Virus record (IMG/VR): IMGVR_UViG_3300043399_000877
Coordinates: 62,001-126,000 of that record
Direction: 5' to 3' (one strand)
Length of the DNA stretch: 64,000 bases
Source of the DNA: a virus
The translations under genes were made by a program, and so were the position numbers. Position 1 is the stretch's first letter. The number at the start of each line of letters is the position of its first letter. The notes below the pieces were generated by a model, which was not told where the DNA came from, made no database searches, and saw nothing but the letters and a program-made list of their open reading frames with translations. Of the stretch, positions 46,940 through 55,445 are shown one piece after another.

Positions 46940-47248
46940 TTACGCGGGTTGTTGCACGTCCCCGGGCCAATCCTCCGTATACAGCACACCGCCGATCGTC
47001 ACCGTGGCAGTGTCCTCGAACAGCACCTCGTACAAGTCCTCGTCCGCGCCCTCGCCGTAAATTTCCCTGTGCCGCTCCGCCACAAGCGCCCGCAGCTCGG
47101 GGTTGCTGAGCAGTATGTCGAGGAACGCTGTGTGTGCGTACCACTGCATCTCGCTCACCGTGCCGTCCTCCACGGGCCGGGCGAGTTGCTGCCACAGCTC
47201 GTTGCGCCGGATGAAGTTCAGCAAGTCTCTGTATGTAACAATCTGCAT
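46940..47248 (-). CDS. Small acidic protein
   Basis: 102 residues, MQIVTYRDLLNFIRRNELWQ, acidic, helical then strands. GGGAGCAGAC upstream. Second gene of the minus-strand operon. Function unknown. Confidence 0.7.
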   Translation of the reverse strand: MQIVTYRDLLNFIRRNELWQQLARPVEDGTVSEMQWYAHTAFLDILLSNPELRALVAERHREIYGEGADEDLYEVLFEDTATVTIGGVLYTEDWPGDVQQPA

Positions 47249-47263
47249 GTCTGCTCCCGTGTG

Positions 47264-47512
47264 TTAGCGATTTGCTTGCAGTGCTGCCTGCAGGTGCTCT
47301 TGCATGGTTGCACTGTCCTCGTCGTTCAGTGCTGCCATGTATAGCCTGTCATAGCCGCGACGCTCGTACTCCGCCGCGTTGTCGGTCAGCAAGCTGTCTG
47401 CGTCCAGCGCCTGCAACAAGTTTTCAGCCAGCGCCGCCGCCAGCTGGTGCGCTTGCAATAGCGCCTGCGCAGCGCGCACGATTGCACTGTGGTGGTCATT
47501 TGTGGTCTGCAT
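47264..47512 (-). CDS. Small helical protein
   Basis: 82 residues, MQTTNDHHSAIVRAAQALLQ, alanine/leucine-rich helices. GGAGCAAAC upstream. First gene of the minus operon. Function unknown. Confidence 0.7.
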   Translation of the reverse strand: MQTTNDHHSAIVRAAQALLQAHQLAAALAENLLQALDADSLLTDNAAEYERRGYDRLYMAALNDEDSATMQEHLQAALQANR

Positions 47513-47570
47513 GTTTGCTCCTGCAGTTGTTACGTTACACGCACAACACGCACTAGCTACTTACACAACA

Positions 47571-47599
47571 CTTATAGCACACAGCACTAGCTAATGCAA
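47571..47599 (-). promoter_or_regulatory. Promoter of the minus operon
   Basis: TTGCAT, 17-nt spacer, TATAAG; its -35 touches the operator at 47600. Confidence 0.8.
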
Positions 47600-47614
47600 G
47601 TAACAAATTGTTAC
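47600..47614 (-). promoter_or_regulatory. Operator GTAAC-N5-GTTAC
   Basis: Same palindrome and same spacing to the -35 as at 45399-45413. Confidence 0.75.
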
Positions 47615-47669
47615 AGTGTGTTACAACTGCTACTAGCTACTGCGTTACTGCTTACTTGCTACAGTTACG

Positions 47670-47699
47670 TTTATAGCACAGCGCGCACACGGGCGTCAA
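47670..47699 (-). promoter_or_regulatory. Second upstream promoter of the minus operon
   Basis: TTGACG, 18-nt spacer, TATAAA. Confidence 0.6.
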
Positions 47700-48100
47700 G
47701 CAAAAAATGCGCGACTTTATTGCGTTGTTGTGTGTGCTGGCGCAATTTTATTACTGTTGCATGCGTGCAACGTGCGTGCGTTTTTTTATTTTTTTGCTTG
47801 ACAGGCTGGGGTGGCGTGTATATAATAACAAATTTTTTTCTGCGACGCGTTGCGACGAGCCAAATCCTTTTTCGCAAATCTTTTTCTTCTTCTTTCTTCT
47901 TCTTTTTTAAAACCGTTAAAACCCCCAAGTACCCTGGGGGAAACCCGTACCCTGAATCCCTAAGTACTTGTATAAAAAAAATTGCGCGAGCTGATCAGCG
48001 CAGCGCAGGAGCCCCCGGGGGCTCCGAAACCACCGGGCCAGATCTGTAAGTACTTGCTAAAAAATTTTCGCCGTCAGAATTTTTTATCCTGCAGAAGCCC
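47700..48100 (+). other. Non-coding region, candidate origin of replication
   Basis: No credible gene in about 400 nt. It holds a perfect promoter (47798-47826), a C/T-only tract around 47877-47907, palindrome GGAGCCCCCGGGGGCTCC (48009-48026 area), two TAAGTACTTG copies each followed by an A/T run, and AAAAAATTTTC. It lies beside the helicase and primase genes. Origin function is inferred. Confidence 0.45.
47798..47826 (+). promoter_or_regulatory. Perfect-consensus promoter into non-coding DNA
   Basis: TTGACA, 17-nt spacer, TATAAT. The next gene is 310 nt away and has its own promoter. Confidence 0.85.
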
Positions 48101-48101
48101 G

Positions 48102-48130
48102 TTGACAAACCCCCGCCCATAGTGTATACA
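48102..48130 (+). promoter_or_regulatory. Early promoter for 48137
   Basis: TTGACA, 17-nt spacer, TATACA. The transcript would start at or next to the ATG, so translation may be nearly leaderless. Confidence 0.75.
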
Positions 48131-48136
48131 GCTGGC

Positions 48137-48400
48137 ATGAGTAGGTTACAAACACATCACAGTTGGAACATTCGTGTACGGGCGTCAGCGCCCATCGGCA
48201 CCGGCTGGGCAGTTTTCCGGATGCTCAACAGTCTACGAGACCGTGGATTCACCTGGGAACATCAACCGTTGAACTCCAGCACTCGTGTCATAGTACGACA
48301 CCGTGCCGGCAGTGCCGGCACCTTGCTGCGTCTCAGTGTTCCCGACAGCATCGCACAGTACATCACCATAGAGGACTCACCCACATGCACACTTGGCTAG
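48137..48400 (+). CDS. Small hypothetical protein
   Basis: 87 residues, MSRLQTHHSWNIRVRASAPI, basic, beta-rich. No Shine-Dalgarno fits between promoter and ATG. It overlaps the next gene by 16 nt. Function unknown. Confidence 0.6.
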   Translation: MSRLQTHHSWNIRVRASAPIGTGWAVFRMLNSLRDRGFTWEHQPLNSSTRVIVRHRAGSAGTLLRLSVPDSIAQYITIEDSPTCTLG

Positions 48401-48651
48401 TAAGAATCACCGGTGCACCGGTCAGCCGCAGTCAGGGTTGGCAGGTGCGAGCCAGTTTCCGTCAGGCTGGATTTACCATCCGTGAACATTTCGATGATCG
48501 TTTGGGCATGAGTCCGGCACGATGGTTCTGGGCCGATCACAGTAACGAAAGTGCCATCACACTCTGGTTGCTCCAGAGATTACCAGTGTTGGAGGGCACG
48601 GTGCTGGACCCACGTCAAACGGTTAGCCTGGAGGAGATCGAACTTGGATAA
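48385..48651 (+). CDS. Small hypothetical protein
   Basis: 88 residues, MHTWLVRITGAPVSRSQGWQ, GAGGA upstream. It resembles 48137 in its strand-rich layout (WQVRASFRQAGFTIREH versus WAVFRMLNSLRDRGFTWEH), so the two are probably paralogs. Function unknown. Confidence 0.6.
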   Translation: MHTWLVRITGAPVSRSQGWQVRASFRQAGFTIREHFDDRLGMSPARWFWADHSNESAITLWLLQRLPVLEGTVLDPRQTVSLEEIELG

Positions 48652-48919
48652 ACTGTATCGATCGATTTCGGTATCCCCCCAGGAACGTCTGGCACTGCGT
48701 GAACTGTTCAGTCGTTTGGGTCTGGATCCTATATTCACCACGGCCAGTGGCCGTACTGTGGTGCTGGCTAGCGAACGTCAGTTTACGTACATCAGCCTCG
48801 GGCTCAGTACTGTACGGGTTCACGATCTCGATGCTTATGAACAGTCTCGGCTAGACTATTATCTGGCACGGGCTGCGCGTCGTGAGTCCTGGCGGGCTTT
48901 GTATAATGTACAGCTATAA
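48644..48919 (+). CDS. Small hypothetical protein (TTG start)
   Basis: 91 residues from a TTG with GGAGGAG upstream, overlapping the previous gene by 8 nt. SPQERLALRELFSRLGLDP resembles the helix of the small-gene family at 5-10 kb. Function unknown. Confidence 0.55.
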   Translation: MDKLYRSISVSPQERLALRELFSRLGLDPIFTTASGRTVVLASERQFTYISLGLSTVRVHDLDAYEQSRLDYYLARAARRESWRALYNVQL

Positions 48920-48974
48920 TTTCTAAAAATCTTTTCTACCGCACCGCTTCGCGGCTTCGGGGCCCGTTGCCCCG

Positions 48975-50384
48975 TCAGCCGGTTCCGAGATTGTTTAGGA
49001 ACTGTCGCAGTCTGCTGCCGTCTACTTCAGCTGCGGGGGCCGCCTGCGGTTTTGCACTGTTGGTGGGACCGCTGTTGTTGCCGGTGCGTCGTAGGTTGTT
49101 CATAACCTGGCTGGGAGTCTGATCGGACTCGGCTTCGCTTCCCTGTTCGGCATCGGTGATCCTCAGTGTGTCCACGTCAAATTCCAGATCGATCTTGCTG
49201 CCCACACCCGAACTCGAACGTGTTTTCATCAGCTGTATCTGATATCTGCCGCGTTCTCGCATCGCACGACTGGTAAAGATACCGATCACGTTGTCGGCTG
49301 TCTGGATCTTACTCAAACCACCCGAGATATGACTGTGGTCAAACTCGATCTCTTCCACCGCTGATCGGTTCAGCTGGCTGGCTGTAACAGTAATAGTATT
49401 GAGTTCCATTGCAAGGTCTCTCAATTCTTCACTCACATACTTGTCTTTGACGAACAGGTTCTCGGCGCTGACCTTCACACGCATGGGCATCATAAGATCC
49501 AGATAATCTATCAGCAGTACGTCGATTTTTCTGCCTGTCTTGATCTCGTATTCTTTTACATAGCTGCGTAGGTCATTCGCGTTCTTGCCCGATGGCATGT
49601 ATTTGACCTGGAAGCTACCCGAGTTGCGTCCGATCATTCGAACCTTGAGTTCTACGTCGTCGATGTTCTTAAAAATGTCACGCGTCGTAATTCCGGTAAC
49701 CATACTGTCAATACGCATACTCACTAGGTTTTCACTAAGTTCGAATGTCAGGTACAGTACGTTCAAACCCATCAGCGCCCAGTTGACTCCGAGGTTTGCT
49801 AGGAACAGGCTCTTGCCGGCACCGCTACCGCCGGCAAATATGTTGAGTTCGCCGCGGTTAAATCCGCCAAACAGTCGACTGTCCAGTGCCTGCCAGCCGG
49901 TGCTTACCTGCCCGTTGCGGCTCTTGATGGCTTCTAGACGCTCACGAGGGTTGGCAAAGTAGTCGGTGCCCAGGTCCTTTTGTAGGCCTATCTGCACAGC
50001 ACGTTTAACCAGATCTTCAACCGGACCGTATTCACCCTTCTCCAACAGGTCAGCACTTTTCAAGATTGCTGCTTCCAGTGCTTTGTGTCTCGCAAAGGTC
50101 TCAAACTCGTCCATCAGCCAATCGTAGTGCGCATCCACCATGTCTCCGGGATGCCGTAGATCCACGTGAGCGGCTGCGTTGACCATTTCAAACGTGGGCA
50201 TTGTGTTATACTGATTTACATACTTGAGAATGAATTCGGCTGCGGGCTGTAGGCGGCGCTCAAAGCTGTGAGGGTCGAACACACTCTGACAGCGCACAAA
50301 TGTCTGTGCATCAGTCAGCATAATCTCCAGATAGACCTTCTGGATATCATATCCGTAATCGACGTTTTGTTTTGCCTTGCTCAT
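48975..50384 (-). CDS. Replicative DNA helicase, DnaB/gp41-like
   Basis: 469 residues from the ATG at 50384, which overlaps the primase stop (ATGA). RecA-type core with Walker A AGGSGAGKS (184-192), Walker B IDVLLIDYLDL, and LNRSAVEEIEFDHSHISGG as the DnaB-loop region. The N-terminal helical domain resembles T4 gp41. It unwinds the lagging-strand template 5' to 3' and works with the adjacent primase. Proline/alanine-rich C-terminal tail. Confidence 0.92.
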   Translation of the reverse strand: MSKAKQNVDYGYDIQKVYLEIMLTDAQTFVRCQSVFDPHSFERRLQPAAEFILKYVNQYNTMPTFEMVNAAAHVDLRHPGDMVDAHYDWLMDEFETFARHKALEAAILKSADLLEKGEYGPVEDLVKRAVQIGLQKDLGTDYFANPRERLEAIKSRNGQVSTGWQALDSRLFGGFNRGELNIFAGGSGAGKSLFLANLGVNWALMGLNVLYLTFELSENLVSMRIDSMVTGITTRDIFKNIDDVELKVRMIGRNSGSFQVKYMPSGKNANDLRSYVKEYEIKTGRKIDVLLIDYLDLMMPMRVKVSAENLFVKDKYVSEELRDLAMELNTITVTASQLNRSAVEEIEFDHSHISGGLSKIQTADNVIGIFTSRAMRERGRYQIQLMKTRSSSGVGSKIDLEFDVDTLRITDAEQGSEAESDQTPSQVMNNLRRTGNNSGPTNSAKPQAAPAAEVDGSRLRQFLNNLGTG

Positions 50385-51364
50385 CTTTCGTACCACCGTT
50401 TCATTCTTAATCTTATTTTTAATGCCGAACTCTCGGCAGCCTGTAATATTGAATACAGTGTATATAGTCGGCCGTATCTTTTAACAGCATCTCCTGGATC
50501 TTTTATGTCCGGGTCCCAATCCGGCATGCTAACCATCCAGCCCTGGTCTATTGCTGGTTCGATTAGTTTCTGTCCCGCGGGATCACGGTCCGGTACCACT
50601 ATCACAGTTTTTCTATACTGATTTATCAACAATGCCTGCTGCTCACTAAACTCACTACCTAAAAATGCACTGGCGCCGATCGGCAGTGCGTCTATGGGTC
50701 CTTCGGTAAGGATCATGTATTCTCTGTCATCCGATTGGCGATCCAAATTAAAAACATAGCCGGGCTGCTGTTCTGAAAGATACTTTGGTGTACCCGTGTC
50801 CGTGTGTCGTGAAGTCCAACCCACGGTTTGTCCGCGATACTTGAAAGGTATTATCAGTCGATCGCGATATGCAACGCTGTTGTTCCAGTAAAAATCTCCA
50901 TCTTCAAAATACAGAGAACGAGCTTGCATGTAGCGCAGGACACGCTCAAGGTGTTGATTTACCGGACCGGAGTAGGTGTTTAAATGCACCGTATTTTCCG
51001 GAAGTGGCATACTAACAAAGTTTGGAAGTTCTATCGATCGTTGTTTTACTACAACGCCTTCGTTTAACTTCATAACATTCAATGCTAGCTGAGTTATTTC
51101 AGAATCCGGAACCGACAACCATCCCAACAACTTTTTAAACTTGGGCGCGAGCTGACGGCCCGGTTGCCAGCTTGCCTTAAACCCACAATTAAAGCAATGA
51201 TAGGTTACAATATCGCCGTTTTCTAAGACGCCACCGCGCTGGCGCTTGTCGGGATTCTGTCCGTTATGCTGGCAACAGACAGCGTTGAAGCTAACCCACC
51301 CGCTGGGCGTAGTTTTCCTCTTAACGGGCAAATGTTTTATCAACAGCTCAGATACTATGCTCAT
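50381..51364 (-). CDS. DNA primase, gp61-like
   Basis: 327 residues. Zinc-binding domain with C30/C31, H33 and C57-x2-C60 (HCFNCG), then a Toprim fold: TEGPIDALP with the catalytic glutamate, and VIVVPDRDPAG with DxD. Length close to T4 gp61 (342). It makes primers for lagging-strand synthesis; the coupled helicase gene follows. Confidence 0.92.
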   Translation of the reverse strand: MSIVSELLIKHLPVKRKTTPSGWVSFNAVCCQHNGQNPDKRQRGGVLENGDIVTYHCFNCGFKASWQPGRQLAPKFKKLLGWLSVPDSEITQLALNVMKLNEGVVVKQRSIELPNFVSMPLPENTVHLNTYSGPVNQHLERVLRYMQARSLYFEDGDFYWNNSVAYRDRLIIPFKYRGQTVGWTSRHTDTGTPKYLSEQQPGYVFNLDRQSDDREYMILTEGPIDALPIGASAFLGSEFSEQQALLINQYRKTVIVVPDRDPAGQKLIEPAIDQGWMVSMPDWDPDIKDPGDAVKRYGRLYTLYSILQAAESSALKIRLRMKRWYER

Positions 51365-51399
51365 AGTTTAATATAGCATAATTCTATGAAAAAGTCAAA

Positions 51400-52170
51400 T
51401 TAGTTTCGTATTACAACTCGTCTTATCAAATTTTCAGGATCAGTACTTGTTCTGATTCTTAAGTTTTGATAAACGCCGTTGAAGTTTACACACACCGGCG
51501 CAGTGTCCGATGGTGATACTGCGACTGTTGCCACAGTAAACCAGTTGAGACCTATAGAACTTTCTAAGGTTGCTTCTATAACCACATCGCCGGAGTATCC
51601 GTTGTTGTACACCACCGCAGTATAACTTCCGCCGGGATTGGTGTTTAATGCTGATGTGGCATTCACAGTAGCATACCAGTTTTGATTTATTTTGTAAAAG
51701 TTATCAAACACTAGATTTTCTTTAGTGTCCGGGTAACTCTGACCGTCTACATAAATAATTCCAGAGCTAGTAAAATCAGTATTTGTATATGTAATATTTC
51801 TTTTTCCAGTATTGTCTAAGATATATACATTATACTTTAAATATTGTTGTGGAATATCAAGGAGATCAGTATCTGTAATAGTAACTGTAAAATTGCCCAA
51901 GGTAGCACGGGTGGAGCCGTCGTCAATAACTTCACAGGGTTTTTCAATAATACGCCGTTGCTGATCATCAAATGCAACAAAATACGGAGTTCCGGTTATT
52001 GGAACAGCCTTTTGATCAGCGTTAAGCAATCTAAAATATATCAAATTGTCAATTCCACGAGTTATGCGAATATTTCTTTGAAACACGGGTCTATACTCCA
52101 CTCCGAGACCGGCATGGTTGGAAATAATGTCAACTTGATTTTTTACTAAATATCTAGGTGTTAATTGCAT
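51400..52170 (-). CDS. Putative late virion protein
   Basis: 256 residues, starts MQLTPRYLVKNQVDIIS. It has a textbook TATAAATA late promoter. Beta-rich with asparagine/threonine repeats (NTNPGGSYTAVVYNNG), like tail or fibre accessory proteins; related sequences occur in T4-like marine phages. Exact role unknown. Confidence 0.75.
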   Translation of the reverse strand: MQLTPRYLVKNQVDIISNHAGLGVEYRPVFQRNIRITRGIDNLIYFRLLNADQKAVPITGTPYFVAFDDQQRRIIEKPCEVIDDGSTRATLGNFTVTITDTDLLDIPQQYLKYNVYILDNTGKRNITYTNTDFTSSGIIYVDGQSYPDTKENLVFDNFYKINQNWYATVNATSALNTNPGGSYTAVVYNNGYSGDVVIEATLESSIGLNWFTVATVAVSPSDTAPVCVNFNGVYQNLRIRTSTDPENLIRRVVIRN

Positions 52171-52186
52171 GCCATACTCTTTTAAG

Positions 52187-52194
52187 TATTTATA
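52187..52194 (-). promoter_or_regulatory. T4 late promoter TATAAATA
   Basis: Exact T4 late consensus on the minus strand, 17 nt before the ATG at 52170. Confidence 0.85.
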
Positions 52195-52200
52195 TAGAAA

Positions 52201-52572
52201 ATGTTATTGAAGGATATAGAAGAAAACTTTCCATTTATAAGCGTAGTAGCTTACGGTGGTAACGAATATGTTGGTATAATAAGTAACCAGGATCAGTATG
52301 TTACCTGTATGTATGTCTACGAGATTTTGAAATCACAAGAACACAAACAGTTATTATTAAGTTTAGGAAATATATGGTGGTGGGAATCAAATAGAATGAT
52401 TCCCATTAATATTTTTTTAAGGAAAGAAATAGAACCACTAAAGTATGCGTTAATGAGTATGAACAGTAAAGATGTGCGCATATGTATAGGGCCAACTGTA
52501 AACTTAAACAATCTTGCGCTCAAGCGAATCAAAAAAAAAAGTGTACAGTTGGTAATAAAAAAGAATGACTAA
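52201..52572 (+). CDS. Conserved T4-like phage protein
   Basis: 123 residues. FPFISVVAYGGNEYVGII, IWWWESNRMIPINIFL and KDVRICIGPTVNL form a conserved pattern I recognise from T4-like marine phages; no function assigned. It is divergent from the 52170 gene and its 3' end overlaps the convergent 52569 gene by 4 nt. Confidence 0.75.
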   Translation: MLLKDIEENFPFISVVAYGGNEYVGIISNQDQYVTCMYVYEILKSQEHKQLLLSLGNIWWWESNRMIPINIFLRKEIEPLKYALMSMNSKDVRICIGPTVNLNNLALKRIKKKSVQLVIKKND

Positions 52573-53126
52573 CCAGCGTACGATTCACAAATAAGATTCA
52601 TATGAACTATAACAGCGTGTGCATAAGATATGGCATGCGACTTTTTAAAATAATAATCGTCACCCACAGGTTTAACCCATATCTCTCTCATAACAGTGTC
52701 CCAGTCTTTCCCAATTAGGTGACGTTTTGCCGGACGTATCATAGCCAAAACTGCTGCAAGTTGCTCTACACTTTTGGGACGCATCTGCTTTAATATATCG
52801 CTGTGTCCATTTATGTGAAAAACCTGATCCACAAATTCAGCATGTTCCAATAACTCCCATATCGGTTCACGTTCCACTAATTCTTGCAAATGCTGATTAT
52901 CTTTTACATCGCGGTATATGCTTACGTTGAGGCAGTCCACTTTAAAATAACCCAGTTGCTCAGCATCTTTGTAATTTATATTAGACAGATTGGTTATGGG
53001 ATTATACGGAATTTCTGAAAAGTAAACCCCGGTCAAGTGGGGTTTACCGTTTTCCAATGCGGCTGTGCGATGTTTAAGTAAGTTTAATAATCTTGATCTG
53101 TCCGGAAAGTCAATATCAATGTCCAT
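52569..53126 (-). CDS. Miniature Pol III alpha-like protein
   Basis: 185 residues. MDIDIDFPDR matches the two-aspartate strand of DNA polymerase III alpha; LGYFKVDCLNVSIY resembles the KFDFLGL strand carrying the third aspartate; QVFHINGHSDILKQMRPKS and VEQLAAVLAMIRPAK resemble the fingers; FKKSHAISYAHAVIVH resembles FNKSHAxAYA. PHP, thumb, beta-binding and OB domains are missing, so it cannot be a normal polymerase. The start overlaps the upstream stop (TAATG). Role unknown. Confidence 0.7.
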   Translation of the reverse strand: MDIDIDFPDRSRLLNLLKHRTAALENGKPHLTGVYFSEIPYNPITNLSNINYKDAEQLGYFKVDCLNVSIYRDVKDNQHLQELVEREPIWELLEHAEFVDQVFHINGHSDILKQMRPKSVEQLAAVLAMIRPAKRHLIGKDWDTVMREIWVKPVGDDYYFKKSHAISYAHAVIVHMNLICESYAG

Positions 53127-53800
53127 TATAGACCTGCCTGTTTTACTACCTGTTTTACCAGTTCCATGTCCGCTGGGTGTTTTTTAAACTTTATACTCCA
53201 CTTTTGCGGATCCATTACCTTGTACACCATAGTCAATTGCTCGTCACTCAATTGCTGTAACATGTTTTTTCCGGTCTCGCAGTTTAGTATAAGCCATGGA
53301 CTTATTTTCCCATCGCGAATATGCCATACTGCTCGATTATGATTTACATATCTAAAATAATGATTCCAAACACTGCCGTTCTCCTCCGCCCACTCAGTCA
53401 TGGTTGTAATAGAACGTTCTAATGCTGTCTCTAAATCTTCTTTAAAAATAAGTTCAAGAACATATCGCTCATAAAGATCATCATTACTCCACTTGTCAAT
53501 CTTTTCACCACTCCTTACAATCCAGTCAATGTACTTGTCAGGATACAGTGGCCTAACATTGCTCATAAAACTTCCGAATTTAACAAATGCATTGTAAAAT
53601 TGGCTTTTGCAAAATTCGTCATACGTCTTGATTCCGCGATAGTTTGCACTGAGTTGATAAAATCTCACAAAAGTTTGATAGCCAAATTGTACACGCTTTT
53701 CATTCTTTTGCAAGTGTCTGCGCTTTTGTTCACATATGTGAACTTGCAACGTGTTTTCTTTTGCAAAACTTTTGCTGCAATATTCACAAGTAAACGGCAA
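53126..53800 (-). CDS. C2H2 zinc-finger phage protein
   Basis: Start uncertain: a TTG at 53800 lies close to the upstream stop; a TTG at 53878 would overlap that gene by 68 nt. About 225 residues. The N-terminal finger TCEYCSKSFAKENTLQVHIC has C-x2-C...H-x3-C spacing. The remainder is a conserved domain (VRFYQLSANYRGIKTYDEFC) seen in T4-like marine phages. Probably DNA-binding; function unknown. Confidence 0.75.
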   Translation of the reverse strand: MPFTCEYCSKSFAKENTLQVHICEQKRRHLQKNEKRVQFGYQTFVRFYQLSANYRGIKTYDEFCKSQFYNAFVKFGSFMSNVRPLYPDKYIDWIVRSGEKIDKWSNDDLYERYVLELIFKEDLETALERSITTMTEWAEENGSVWNHYFRYVNHNRAVWHIRDGKISPWLILNCETGKNMLQQLSDEQLTMVYKVMDPQKWSIKFKKHPADMELVKQVVKQAGL

Positions 53801-53810
53801 TTTTTTTACC

Positions 53811-54281
53811 TTAGCTGAGGACTGGGTTGTGGATTTCTTCGAGTTGTTTAAGTTCTTCTTTTGTAAGTATTCCAGCAAGTAACTCTACCTCATCTCGTTT
53901 CATATTTGGATAAATGCCTTCCAAAAACTTGACAGTCTTACTGGCTGCCCGTTTGGTACCAATCCACTCGTGCCGTTCTTTTTTGCCAGTGTTGCCGCAC
54001 ATACACAACAATAGCCATTGTAACTTGGGATGCTTTGACCCCAAAACTGCCCAATTCTTATTGTAGTATTCGTTAGTTTTAATTACCGCAAGCGCAACGT
54101 CATCAACTGAATATTTTGAGTATTTGCTATCCGCCAAAGCACTCATGTATCTATTTAAATTCCACATGTCGGCTTTGATTTCTTTTTGGCCTTCTTCTCC
54201 AGCCACGTCCCACAAATCTCGCATGCCCAGGTCCAGAGCTGGGATCATCTCTTTGAATAAGTCTATATGTTTATTTGCCAT
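53811..54281 (-). CDS. Conserved T4-like phage protein
   Basis: The ATG at 54281 (MANKHIDLFKEMIPALDLGM) fits an AAGAG site and overlaps the HNH gene end; 156 residues. HPKLQWLLLCMCG and RHEWIGTKR are a conserved core I know from other T4-like phages. It sits among replication genes, so a replication accessory role is plausible, but no T4 counterpart is certain. Confidence 0.7.
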   Translation of the reverse strand: MANKHIDLFKEMIPALDLGMRDLWDVAGEEGQKEIKADMWNLNRYMSALADSKYSKYSVDDVALAVIKTNEYYNKNWAVLGSKHPKLQWLLLCMCGNTGKKERHEWIGTKRAASKTVKFLEGIYPNMKRDEVELLAGILTKEELKQLEEIHNPVLS

Positions 54282-54918
54282 TTTTACTCTTTGTTTGAAT
54301 GTTAACCGTGGAGTCACTTATGTATATATTATTAGTTATATTGGTTATTTTGTCACGAGTCTTACGACCCGGTGTCAAATGATCGCCATGTGTCACCGAC
54401 TTGACCGCGTGGCAATGCTTACATAAAGTCTGTAAATTGTTTGGGTCGTTATGGGTATAATCACCATCTATGTGATCTACCTCTAAAAACTGTTTTGGTT
54501 TCCAACCAGCTGCCCCCAATCCAACAGCATCAATCATTTCTTGAGTTGGTAATACAGTATTACACTTAAATCCAAGCCGTCCATCAATATTTTCACAATA
54601 ATCTTTACGATATTTAAGATACGGGTGTATACTGTTTTTGTACTCAATAACTGAATCAAATCCATGTCGCAGAGCAGTAAGATGTCCTGCAGACTTAACT
54701 CCATGTTTCTTGGCAGTATTTTCGTTATGATGATAATTACAGCAAAAGTTGTCAAAAGCATCCGGATACATTTCTTTAATCCAATTTGATCGACGGTATC
54801 TTGGGTACCTTGGGTGATCTTTTGCTAGGATGTTTGCTGCGAGATTTGTGCATCCGGGGACGCTACATTGTGGCCGCGTTTTTTCAATAAAATCAAAACT
54901 CATTACTTTCATAATCAA
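54271..54918 (-). CDS. HNH homing endonuclease
   Basis: 215 residues. N-terminal C-x4-C zinc site (CSVPGCTNLAA) and HNH core LEVDHIDGDYTHNDPNNL then CKHCHAVKS. The style is that of free-standing phage HNH homing enzymes. It lies next to a GIY-YIG gene (ATGA overlap), both between replication genes; insertion of mobile genes is likely. Confidence 0.85.
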   Translation of the reverse strand: MIMKVMSFDFIEKTRPQCSVPGCTNLAANILAKDHPRYPRYRRSNWIKEMYPDAFDNFCCNYHHNENTAKKHGVKSAGHLTALRHGFDSVIEYKNSIHPYLKYRKDYCENIDGRLGFKCNTVLPTQEMIDAVGLGAAGWKPKQFLEVDHIDGDYTHNDPNNLQTLCKHCHAVKSVTHGDHLTPGRKTRDKITNITNNIYISDSTVNIQTKSKNGK

Positions 54919-55445
54919 CTCTTTCCACTCATTTTTTCATCATTTCCAGATGGTTTACACATGCTTATCATTTCAGCTTCTATTTCGGGTGCCCATGACT
55001 TTGGACTAGGCTTATACATCATATACCAGTGTTCTCTATTAGGATCTTTGTTATACATTTTTCTAGCTATTACACTGTCAATTTGACTTGTTATCTTTGA
55101 TGGATTTTCTGAATCTGTGTAATATGAACAAGGATTTCCTTCATTTAAAAAAATAGATTTATGGTTTGCTCTTCTTTCAGATATGGTTCCTTGACCAATA
55201 TAAAACAATTCGGATGTTTTAAGATCGTCGTTAGAATAAAAAATAAAATAGGTTCCAGTCTTTCCAGTTATTCCTGGGTATTGATTTTTTTCATCTAATA
55301 AAAACTTCCTTAACGGACTCCAATCGAATTGAATCAGATTTGCCACCTCATCATCAATACTCTCGAGTTTTCTTTTATATTCTTGCTTTTTACGTTCGCC
55401 AACAGTTATTATTGCATGTTGCATAACTTCGTGGTAAGTTGCCAT
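54915..55445 (-). CDS. GIY-YIG-type endonuclease
   Basis: 176 residues. GTYFIFYSNDD, then LFYIGQGTISERRANHK, is the GIY-YIG motif (G-T-Y / Y-I-G) with the following conserved arginine; WAPEIEAEMI supplies the late glutamate. Second mobile-type nuclease in tandem. Role: homing or a defunct relative. Confidence 0.75.
   Translation of the reverse strand: MATYHEVMQHAIITVGERKKQEYKRKLESIDDEVANLIQFDWSPLRKFLLDEKNQYPGITGKTGTYFIFYSNDDLKTSELFYIGQGTISERRANHKSIFLNEGNPCSYYTDSENPSKITSQIDSVIARKMYNKDPNREHWYMMYKPSPKSWAPEIEAEMISMCKPSGNDEKMSGKS

Noticed and set aside
47671-47928. Lysine-rich minus-strand frame
   Set aside because: It is produced by the pyrimidine tract of the non-coding region; no homology-like features.
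53811-54281. Assignment as T4 gp62 clamp-loader subunit
   Set aside because: The neighbourhood fits, but I see no convincing sequence match to gp62.
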